From NCBI GenBank assembly GCA_000231825.2, contig JH720336.1, positions 519,116-583,115 on the forward strand: a stretch of DNA of 64,000 nt, written 5' to 3'. The position numbers and the translations under genes are program-made. The stretch comes from Tetrahymena elliotti 4EA. Lineage: Eukaryota > Ciliophora > Oligohymenophorea > Hymenostomatida > Tetrahymenidae. Under the pieces are notes generated by a model. The model was not told the origin of the DNA and searched no databases. It saw nothing but the letters and a program-made list of their open reading frames with translations. Below, in pieces: positions 24,875 to 34,338 of this stretch (position 1 is its first letter; the number at the start of each line of letters is the position of its first letter).

Positions 24875-25866
24875 TCAAATAATTTATTTTTATTAATAGG
24901 AATTAGAATTAAATACCTGAGAATCTATGTTACTTTTAAGGAGAGTGTCTTCAAAATGGAAAAGTGATTTAGATTTTTTTCTTTATATTTCTTTCTGTTG
25001 AATTAATTGTATTTAATTACCAGAGATATTATTTTAGTTTTGAGATGATTATGATTCTATTTTTTTAAAATAAAAACTAGATTGTGGATCATCAGGAAGA
25101 ATATCATCAAGAGGTACTTGAAAGGATTGGTTCTTAGAAGACCATGCTCTTTCTCTTGCATTATTGGGACTGTAGGAAATAGGGGAGCTATAACCATTTT
25201 TAGGGGAATCTAAGATTAAATCTTATTTTAATTGTTGTTTTTCAATTCTTTCTTGAATGGTTTACATTCTAGTTTTCTTTTTATTTTATTCTTGATTGTT
25301 TGACTTTAGTTCTTAATTTATTTCATTTTCATCATTTTCATATAATTGAAATTGCTTTCTTCATTTAAATTTTAATAATTACTGAAATGATATATTTAAA
25401 TTTTAAATTACTTCTTCTTAGGCTATGCTTGCAATTGAGAGTTATAAATGGCTTATCTAATTTGCTTTGTTTTAAAAAGGAATTCTTAATTGTTTTCATA
25501 TGTCTCATCAACAAGTGGACTTTAAACTAGCTTTATGCTAGTAAAGTCAACTTAATTATTAGATTCATGATCTCCTTTGTTTAATAAATCATCTAAATAA
25601 ATATTTGAGAGCTTCTTTTCTTATTTATTCGAACTTATTTATTGCTCGCACACTACCATATCTACATTTTGATTTTATTTAGATTTATTTTTTAATTTCA
25701 TCGCTCTTTCTGAGTAGATTTCATCCATCGTTTAAAATACATTTTACATTCTTTTTAACTCCTTAGGAGGTGGACCTATCCTAATTTATCTGAGCCTTCT
25801 TATTTCCAATATTCGTTGCTCCTCTTTTCTAGATCTCTTCTTTTAAACTTTATCCACGGTTTACAT
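24875..25866 (-). CDS. Charged Gln/Asn-rich protein of unknown function
   Basis: ATG at 25866 (MQTVDKVQKKRSRKEEQR) to TGA at 24875-24877, with one 53-nt intron (GTAATTTA...ATGAAG) in the Lys-rich region after LQAQPKKK; it restores the frame that continues QLYENDENEINQE. The N-terminal third is basic (RILEIRRLRQIRIGPPPKEL), followed by acidic and Gln-rich segments and a Ser/Pro part (DSPKNGYSSPISYSPNNA) ending in Asp/Pro-rich VPLDDILPDDPQS. No domain recognised. The basic, Gln-rich start could be nucleic-acid binding or a coiled coil. Predicted length about 313 residues. It may be functionally linked with the next gene downstream only by shared composition and direction. Confidence 0.65.
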
Positions 25867-26965
25867 GTTTAGTTATTTAGAATAAAAGCTTTATTGAGAA
25901 ATTATTTGAGCTATCTATAAACTGAGATAACTAACCTTTATGATTTTTAAGTAATTAAATAGTTGGTTTTTCTTCTACTTTTGAAAAATCTTAAATTTAA
26001 TTAACTCAATCTTTAATATTTGATCCAAAAATTCTTCATTCAATATTTGTTTATGTGGTTGGTTGGTTCTTCAATTCAGTTTTTTGATAATTTTAGGTAA
26101 AAACTTAACTATCATTAAAGAATTTAAATTTTTTACTTACTATTACTAATTTTTATCTTCAATACTATTTTATGTCCAAAATACTCAAAAATATCAAACA
26201 AAAAGAAACATAAATAATGTTTAGATTTTAATATTTAATTTCATAATAAATTTTATTCTAAAATTCTATCAACGAAAGTGTTTTCTAAATAAAAAATTAT
26301 AACAATAAAAAGTAATGAGGTTAATATCTATTTTATTAAATTATTATAATTTATACAGATTTTTTAATTTTATTTTTGACAAAAAATGGTATCTTATCAT
26401 TTGATTTGCATAAATTTTAATATTTCTTTTATAATAAATGGTGAGTAAATACAAATTTTAGTAACAGTTGAAGTAATTTTGTCACTTAGTAAGAAATACT
26501 CCCTAATTATTAATTTTTTCAAGATTATTATTTTTACATTTCTCCCTCGCTCTTAATTTTATGAAAATGATTTATTTATTTACTTTTTGTCATTAGTTAA
26601 TTTGTAAATATTTATCTATTTTACCTTACTCAAAAGTAAAAACAAATCAAAAACACCAAATATGTTTAGATTTTAATATTTAGTTCATAATCAAGTTAAT
26701 ACTTTAAGATAGCCTAAAAAATAAAACATATGTGATGAAAATAGTATATAAAAAAATATTATTTGAAGAAATAATTATTATTGAATACATATTCATTCTA
26801 ACATAGATAAGTGCATATCATTCTCAGAAATTTATTTATTCTTAACTTTTTTATTAATGTAGTCAATTTTAATGTTTCTATTATAATGATTATTGAATTG
26901 TTAGATTTTAACTCTATTCATAGCAATTTTTATAAGTAATATAGATAGATATATTGTATCAGATT
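25867..26965. other. AT-rich spacer
   Basis: About 1.1 kb upstream of the minus-strand gene at 25866 and downstream of the LRAT-domain gene. A TGGTTGGTTGG run near 26055 is the only notable feature. No coding composition. Confidence 0.45.
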
Positions 26966-27140
26966 ATTAATTTTTTCAGGGTCAAGATTTTAGAAGCTAT
27001 AATTCTTCATATGTCTTGCCAAAATTTGAAGCTTGAAATTTGTGAAAGGAATTAATTGTTGTTAATTTTTTCAAGATTTTCGAATTGATGCTTATTATGT
27101 CTTGCCAAAAATGGAAGCTAAAAATTTGGTAAAGGAATTA
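26966..27140. repeat. Diverged tandem duplication at the 3' end of the LRAT gene
   Basis: Two copies of an 80-90 base unit, about 26966-27055 and 27062-27140, share a TTAATTTTTTCA start, a TCAAGATTTT block, a TGTCTTGCCAAAA block and an AAAGGAATTAA end. The upper copy includes the last 20 or so codons and the stop of the LRAT-domain gene, the lower one lies in its 3' flank, so a duplication may have changed the C-terminus or the 3' untranslated region. Confidence 0.7.
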
Positions 27141-28393
27141 AATACCTGAGGTGAGAAATTTAATTCAGTAACTAATTGAAAAGAGAGATGTTCACAATTT
27201 AACGAATCTATTTAGTAATTATAAGAATTCTAATTCATCCTTAATGCTCTATCAAATAACTCATCCAAAGTAAAGAAATTAATGTCAAACCTAATTTCTT
27301 CTATAATTTTACTATCTGCAAGAAATTCATCAAATCTATCAAAATTAAATATTTAACCATTCTAATTTTTTTTCGTAATTTTTACATGTATTACCAAATC
27401 CAGTTTTAAGTAAACTCCTGCATGAAAAAATGCACCTCTATCTACTCTAAGTACTGAACCAGGTTTAAAAGGTAACTGCACATCCTCTTTTTAGAAATCA
27501 ACTCCTACTGTATAGACAATCTTTTGAGTAAATTGCTTATAAAATTTTTCAACATCTGGTAAAATGCTTTGATATTTTTAACCTATTAGCAATTCTAAAA
27601 AGGAAGGTTAATCAATTGAAATCAACTTGCGCTCTTTAATTTGTTAATTAGTTTAATCTCTTTTAATCAAACTGTTAACTATTATTTATTTATTTATGAT
27701 TTCTGATATTTATTTACTACTTATTTAAATTGATAGGTTATTGTTCATGTCACTACCAGTTTATATTTCTAACTCTTTATATTCATAATAGCAAATAACT
27801 AATTTAGATTATTCATATTCAACTCCTTTATGGTTTACTATCTCCCTTTTTTAAATAAACCCTTCAAGATGGTCTGTTTTTCCAATCACAGTTTTTATTT
27901 CTTCTTTGTATCCTTGAATAGAATATTATGAATTTATTTATTTTATTGAAATATTGTTATCCAAAACATATTTCTATTAAAAATCATTAGCTAAATTACT
28001 TTAGTTACATTAGGAGTTCATCTTGATTTTATTTTTTTATTCTTTTAACTCTTCTTTACATCCATCTAATGTTAAATGGTTAGAGGAGTAAAAATCTTCA
28101 AAGAGTAAAAGAAAGATACATTAACCATAAGTAATACACTTGAATTTTTTACCAGTATATGCTTGAATATATTTTGTTCCACATTAATTTATTATCCAAT
28201 ATAATGGATGATTTTACTCTAATTTAATCACACAGGTATGAACTATTCTCACCTTATACCAAACTAACCTTGAGATACAATAATGATATTTACATTATGA
28301 AGATAAAAGTTCACTTGGTCCCTCTACAATAAATGAATAGATTTGATCTCTTAAATACTCTGATATTCTAGACTCAATTAAATTATTGCTCAT
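27071..28393 (-). CDS. LRAT-domain (NlpC/P60-like) acyltransferase or thiol hydrolase
   Basis: One uninterrupted frame of 441 codons from ATG 28393 to TGA 27071-27073. The C-terminal 130 residues fit the LRAT/H-rev107 domain: a KPGSVLRVDRGAFFHAGVYL strand pair with His324, a second His336 exactly 12 residues later (VIHV), and NCEH with Cys400. Human LRAT has the same triad with the same 12-residue His spacing. These proteins form an acyl-thioester at the Cys and act as phospholipid acyltransferases or phospholipases. The N-terminal 300 residues are not recognised; they include a Cys-containing globular region (about 25-115) and Lys/Gln-rich linkers. No signal peptide or C-terminal membrane anchor, unlike many animal LRAT proteins. 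The final 20 residues lie in a duplicated segment, so the true C-terminus may differ. Confidence 0.8.
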
Positions 28394-29095
28394 GGTGTTT
28401 AGCTCTTAGTTTTGTTTTTTTCAATCTAATTTATTTTTTTCTAAATTTTTCTTGTTTTCTTTCTTTTCTTGCTTTGATTGATTTGAGAGATATTATTTAT
28501 TTTTTTTTAGTTTATTATTTCTTTGTTTCATTCACACTTACATAATACTTTATATTATCAAGTAATATTAACAATTTATTATTAAAGAATCTTATTTCAA
28601 ATATTGTCAAATTAAATATTCTAATATTATTTAAAATAAATATTCTAACAAAATTTAACTAAGATCAGAATTCTAAATATTTTTTAAAATAAATCCGAAT
28701 AATTTTTTTAATAATATCTTAATAAATTATTGAATATTGTATTTTCTTAAATAAAAGCATTATTTTTTTTAATATTTACTAATATTTGTTTTAGATATTG
28801 GTACTACATACATTAACCTCTCATAATTTATTGAAAATAAATATCTTAATTACTTGTTTATCTCAATTTTATATTAATAACAATATTTATTATTTCATTT
28901 TAGAATTTTTATTTTAATTTCATTCAATCTGTACTTATATTATGTTAAAATATGTAGTTTTTTTACTTTATTGATCCACCTTCTTAATGCTCAGAAAAAT
29001 ATCAAAATTGAATGCAAAATTTTTTTAAAAATGAAAAAAATGATATTGACTTGAAAGAAATAATAATGAAAAAATAAATAAATAAATAAATAAAT

Positions 29096-29195
29096 NNNNN
29101 NNNNNNNNNNNNNNNNNNNNNNNNNNNNNNNNNNNNNNNNNNNNNNNNNNNNNNNNNNNNNNNNNNNNNNNNNNNNNNNNNNNNNNNNNNNNNNN
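29096..29195. other. Assembly gap (100 N)
   Basis: One hundred unknown bases directly after an (AAAT)n microsatellite, which probably caused the assembly break. The round number suggests a gap of unknown real length. Confidence 0.95.
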
Positions 29196-29579
29196 AAATC
29201 TTTTTATCATTTTAAGAAAATTTAATTTTGGTGAATTTGATTAAAAAAATAAATTAATTTCAAATTTATTTAAAATTATTTTGATGTTGATTTCAATGAA
29301 AGTACAAATTCACTCTCTTTAATTTATTTGTTAATACAACTAATTTTTTGAAGCAAGTTTTATTTCAAAATCTATCATTCATTATATCTGCTTATTCTTA
29401 GTTAGTTGGATTCACTTAGATAATCTAAAGTTAAAAATTTATCTAATTTTATTAATTGACAGAAGAGTAAAATACATTTTTAATATTTTTATTTTTATGG
29501 CTAATACATTCAATAACTCTAAATTAGTGTTTAGATAAATAATTTAAATAAAAAAAAACAATATTTTAGCCTAATTTCA

Positions 29580-30440
29580 AATTTTTAAAAATAATTCTTC
29601 TATCTTCATTAATAAAACAGTAAAACATTTGTTTTTTTTCAGTTTTTCAGTAATAAAAATATTCAACTAATAATAAAATAATATTTTGTTAATTTGATTT
29701 AAAGATGAAAAAAGGAAAATTTAAATAGAAGTAAATAGATTGTAATGAAGCTATAACTGATCTACTTTATATTTGACTATCTTATGTTACAGTTTTGAAA
29801 TATGATTTAACTAGCACATCACATACATATTAATGAATTGATAAAAAATCATTAGTTATATATTTAAAATTCAATTTTAGTGGTAAAATAAAAATTTACA
29901 AGATATATGTAATTTATTTGGAAAGAATTTAGTGGTTAATATATTAGCAAAATGTAAATAGTTATTGAAATAGATACAATAATTAAATTTATAAAACAAG
30001 AATGAATACATTCTATCTTCAAATTTTTTAACAGTATTAATCTATTCTATTTATAAATCTCATTATTTTAGTTGAAAAAAATCATTTTAACTCTAAAAAA
30101 ATAATAATTTTATTTAAAATAAAAAATAGAGTTAATAAATTTGATTTAAATATGAATTGAATTGTAGTAAATAGATAATAAATAAAGTTATTATTGATTT
30201 TATTTAATTTGTATTTTGCTCTGTTCTTTTAACATTTTATGTTACAGTTTAGAAATTTGGTTCTACAAACTATGTTAATTGTTGGCGAATAGATAAAAAT
30301 TATTAGTTGTATTTTAAATTTCAATTTCAATGGTATCAGATAAATTAATGTAGAAATAAGTAATATTTTTAGAATAGATGTCTATTTTAATTGCTAAATA
30401 TAAAATCAATCAAATAATCAATCACTTGTGAAATTAATAG
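29580..30440. repeat. Diverged tandem duplication, period about 450 bp
   Basis: Two copies, about 29580-30010 and 30015-30440, share an ordered set of blocks: CTATCTTC...AACAGTA, a TTTGATTTAAA-ATGAA block, AGTAAATAGAT, TATGTTACAGTTT-GAAAT and ATTTAAAATTTCAATTT. TATGTTACAGTTT occurs near 29784 and 30238. Similarity is well below what a recent duplication would show. Confidence 0.5.
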
Positions 30441-31528
30441 AGTATACAAAATTTCAAAGAATTAAGAATAATTTATTTGTTACAGTAAAATGTATAAAAA
30501 TCAAACACTTTTGAAGAATAACAAATTTGTTAATTAATTGTTAATAGAGCTAATATTTTTAAAAAAAGTTGTGAAACCTATTTTTATTTAAAAAAATATT
30601 CTTTAGATTAATTTTCATTAAATCCCTCTCTTTTAAAAATATTTTTCAGATTTTTATTCTTAAATTAATACAGACTAGTTTTTTATTTTTATTAATTTTT
30701 TAGATATACCTAATTATTAGTTTTATTATTCCTCCTAAAATAATTATTACTATTTTGAGCAGTATATCTACACTTAATTCTTATTTTTGTGCTTTTTATT
30801 TAGTAGTAGAATATGCTATTTTATAGTAGAATTTGTTAGAGTAGATAAATAGGTTTTATGATTAATAAATAAACTTATGAAATTGTGATCAGAGATTAAT
30901 GAAAGATTACTATTTATTAATTCATTTATAAATCAATGTTTTTTGATTATACTGATAGGATTTTTATGAGGTAAATTTAGTTTTCACTTAAAAAAAACCT
31001 TTTTTTGGAGGTTCGCTTTTGCTATTTAAAATAATTTGGTTTTTATATTCAAGTGACATATTATTAATATGACAAATTTTTTGGTTATATTTACAATTTT
31101 TAAATTTAGGTTTGAGGTTGAATATTATTAAAATTTTCTTAATTTCATGTAATCTTTTTTTGATAAATTGCTTGTAAATAAAAAATTTGATTATGCCAAA
31201 AATTTTTTCAGTTTTGAAAGTTCAGTGTAAGTAAGTCAAGTTAAAGTTATTCTTTTCAAACTAGAATTTCTTAAACATTTTCAATTTAATTTACAAAATG
31301 CTAATTTTTATGAGTTAAGGCGAAATGATATTATACTCCTATTTAAATAATTCGGCTTTACTTCAATTTGATTAAAACTTCAAGATTTGGATTACAGTTA
31401 ATAAATATTTGAGTTTTATTTATTTATTTATCTTGATCAAGAAAACTCTACAGATTTATGAGCTGATTGATATTTTATTAAAAAATTGTAAAAAATAAAA
31501 AACAAATTAAATTAAAATTTTTGTAGAT

Positions 31529-31915
31529 ATGAAAAGATTACTAATATTTATAACAATACTTTTTAAGTTAATTCTTGCTGAATAAGACATATGCTATCAA
31601 GATAACATAGAAATTCGTTTCTGTGATTCAGGTTATAAGTGCTGTAATAAAAATTAATGTTGTAAAGACTATGGATCCTTATGGTGGGTATATGTTCTCA
31701 TCGTGCTTGGTGTAATTTTGCTCTTTTTGTTTTTTTACAAAGTCAAATGCTATAGTTGTTGTCCCTCTAGAAATTAAGAATGCAATAATTCATAATAACT
31801 TTTATTACCTAGTTAAGCTACTAATTAAAATTCTACTTAAATTAGACCTATTCAAGGCAATGCAATTAGTTTACAAGGCAATCTAAATTAAGAAAATAGT
31901 TATAGTAATGTATGA
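31529..31915 (+). CDS. Small Cys-rich type I membrane protein
   Basis: A single exon of 129 codons; ATG 31529, TGA 31913. Residues 1-18 (MKRLLIFITILFKLILAE) are a signal peptide. The short lumenal or extracellular part has a Cys cluster (CYQDN...FCDSGYKCCNKNQCC), followed by WW and a strong membrane helix (about 54-75), then a Cys-rich juxtamembrane KCYSCCPS and a 50-residue Gln/Asn/Ser-rich cytosolic tail. The layout of signal peptide, CC-x3-CC module, single helix and polar tail recalls the animal VOPP1/WBP1 and shisa-like adaptor families, which act in endosomal trafficking; the resemblance is in layout and I cannot claim homology. The juxtamembrane Cys residues may be palmitoylated. Confidence 0.75.
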
Positions 31916-33232
31916 TGTATATTAATTTATTTATTTGTTTGTTAGTTTGTTTTAATAATAATGTTTAATCAATTTTTACCAATGATCGATCAAAAACCGA
32001 TAAAATAAATACCTTTGTTCTTTTTGTATTAAATTAAAGAGAAAATACTTAAATTCAATTAAAATCTTCAAAATAAACTTATTTTTTTATTTATTTTTAA
32101 TAGATTTTTATTTATTTCAAACTCTAAAATATTATTTTATTGTATTACCAAAAAATTTTCTTTGTAAATATATATTTTTTGACTTCTTTTGGATTCAACT
32201 TTGTAAGAAAAAGGTATTTTGTTTATAAAAGAGAAAATTTACTCAATATTGTATGTAGTTTATCATATTAGTAGTTAAGTGAGCAAAAAAATTAAAGACA
32301 AGATAAAAAAACATTGATTTGATAAAAATATATAATTCAAATATTAACAATAGAGTTTCATTCTTAAGATACTTTATTAACTCTCTGATCTTTGTTGCTA
32401 ACAATTAAAATATTTTTTATGGAATTATCAACAAAATTTTAATTAATTTTTAATGAAACATTCATTTGTTATAAAAGGAGAATATTGTTATATTTATAAC
32501 ATTTTCTGATTTTAATCAATCAAAAATAAAGTCAAGTAGTTAAGTAAGCAAATGGTAAAGCAAAAATTAAGTTAAAAATTGAAATTAGATACAAAAAGCT
32601 ACAGCTAGCTACACTCTTTTTATTTTAATTCAAATAACCAAGATATTTTATGAGCTAACATTTTTCAGCTTTATTCTATGTATTTCATTTGTTAAAAAAG
32701 TAAAATTTACTGGTTAGTATGTATGTGTGTAGATATAATATTGCAATTCAAGTTAAGTTGTTAAAATAGAAAACACATATTAAATAAAAATATTAATTGA
32801 ATTTTATTTATTAAAATATCTTTTTACAAAAAATCAAATTTAACTCAGAAAGCTACTAACTACTCTTTGTGCTCTATTAACTAATAAAATTACTCTTTTT
32901 TTGATTCATTCAAATTCTTTATCTTTTTTTTTTAAAATCTATAATTTTCAGTAAAACTATATTAAATTCTTATTTATTTGTTGAAAAATTCTATTTCTAC
33001 ATCTATCAAATTGCTGATTTAAATCACACTCTGCTCTATTGAGATATTTCTATCAATTAATTATAGGGGGATTTATGATAAATACAATATAATATTTATC
33101 TATTCGGTATTTTAATCAAGAGAAGTAACCTTAACTACTAAGTATAAGTAGAAGGTATTCATTTGTTTATTTTCAAAAAATTTAATAAATTTATAAGTGG
33201 TTTCAATAATTTTTTATAATCCTAAACAAAAA
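31916..33232. other. AT-rich spacer with diverged repeats
   Basis: A 1.3 kb spacer; most of it (about 32200-33010) is made of about four degenerate copies of a 225-290 base unit, annotated separately. No coding composition. Confidence 0.45.
32200..33010. repeat. Degenerate tandem repeats, unit about 225-290 bp
   Basis: A block reading roughly TTTGTTATAAAAGAGAAAATTTACT recurs in diverged form near 32212, 32460, 32685 and 32975. Between copies there are related blocks with GTAGTTAAGTAAGCAAA, AAGCTAC...CTAC and ACTCTTT...TATT. The copies are old and poorly conserved. Confidence 0.4.
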
Positions 33233-33483
33233 ATGGTAGATGTAGATACAGTTTTAACAGAAGCAAAAAGATTATTAACAAATCTTAAAAAAATTATTTT
33301 TTGTATATATAAAATACTCCTCAAATTTACTTATAACCAACCACTTTAATTACTTTTTAGAATATTTTGGTACATACTCTTTTAGATTAATATTGAACTT
33401 AAATGTAAGATGCATCCACCAACTTATAAGCTAAGTTTCTTGCTTTAAGGTATAATGGTGGTAACAGTGTTGTATTTCTTACA
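33233..33483 (+). pseudogene. Broken gene copy with frame conflict and internal TGA
   Basis: ATG 33233 in an AAAATG context starts MVDVDTVLTEAKRLLTNL, clearly coding-like. An intron (GTATATAT...CTTTTTAG, about 33303-33360) follows. The next exon reads LVHTLLDQY, then TGA, then TQMQDASTNLQAKFLALRYN and GGNSVVFLT, all in one frame apart from the TGA, and this frame does not match the phase left by the first exon. Two defects (phase and stop) make a pseudogene the simplest reading. The TGA lies where TAA (Gln) would fit. I do not recognise the family; it looks like a short helical protein. A selenocysteine codon is conceivable but the frame conflict argues against it. Confidence 0.45.
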
Positions 33484-33859
33484 GTAACATATCAAAAACA
33501 TAAATTCATATTTTTTTACTTTCCCTCTAAAAAAATTAAGCAATTTTGTAATTTTATATAAAAAAGTTAATCCTTATTTAAATGCCAGTCCTTTCTGTGT
33601 AGAATTTTTCATTTAAAAATTAGGTGTTTATTTGATTCAAAGATATTTTGTTAATATTTGTTGTGTTAAGCTTGTTTGAATATCTGCATTAGTGGATGGT
33701 AAGCAAAGAGCTAGACTTAAATTTAATTTTTCTAGCAACTAAATTAAATATTTTCTGTTTAAATAAAAGTATCAATCAATCAAATTATATTAATTTCAAA
33801 ACTTCTAAAGAGTTTAGGAGTCTTTCTAGCAATCTTATATTTCATATATTATTTTCAGT

Positions 33860-34012
33860 GCAGCAAAGTAATTTTTAATGAATTCTTTATTTGGCATCTT
33901 CGATATCTCTATTTTCTTCAGCTAAATCTCAATCTTTATCAGTATCAACTATATTCTCATTCTGTTTTCCATGGTTTGTTTCTTCCTAAATAGCAGATCA
34001 TTACTTACTCAT
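33860..34012 (-). pseudogene. Decayed acidic coding fragment with two in-frame TGA
   Basis: ATG at 34012 begins MSKQ, then TGA, then SAIQEETNHGKQNENIVDTD, K, TGA, DLAEENRDIEDAKQRIH. The composition is that of real Tetrahymena coding sequence (acidic, Gln from TAA/TAG) but two TGA codons interrupt it, each one base from the Gln codon TAA. Best read as a pseudogene fragment, or as a short first exon plus sequence that is no longer maintained. Confidence 0.35.
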
Positions 34013-34338
34013 TTTTATTACCTTATTTATTATTAGCAAAATATTTAATGTTTTAAAAAAAACTTTAAATATTAGAATAAATCTTTGAATATGAATTAAT
34101 TCTTTATCATACAAGATTATTTAGAAATATATTTTTTATAGATAGATAGATTAAAAAAAACAGTAATTTTTTAATAATTAATATTAATTATCAGATTGCA
34201 GAGGATATTGTTATTGTTATATATTTATTAGTGTTAATTAATTATTATTTGATTGATTTTTGCTATAATTAATTAGATATTATCCAACTAATAAAATTTT
34301 ATTAGCTTTAGTAGTTTTAAAAATAGCATTTAGAAATT
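34013..34338. other. Spacer upstream of the DZIP1-like gene
   Basis: A 326-base A+T-rich interval between the decayed fragment and the DZIP1-like start. It should hold the promoter; GATA and TTAATTAATT runs are the only pattern. Confidence 0.4.

Larger units (their letters stand above)
28394..31528. other. 3.1 kb repeat-bearing spacer
   Basis: A divergent intergenic region of extreme A+T that contains a 100-N assembly gap (29096-29195), an (AAAT)n run directly before the gap, and a diverged tandem duplication annotated separately. No coding composition in either strand. Confidence 0.5.

Noticed and set aside
33333..33347. ATAACCAACCACTTT, similar to the 15-base Tetrahymena chromosome breakage sequence
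   Set aside because: Only about 12 of 15 bases agree, the real sequence is nearly invariant and is removed from macronuclear chromosomes; no telomeric repeats are nearby.
33233..33483. Selenocysteine reading of the internal TGA
   Set aside because: The exon also fails to connect in phase with the first exon, and the residue position fits Gln; decay is simpler.
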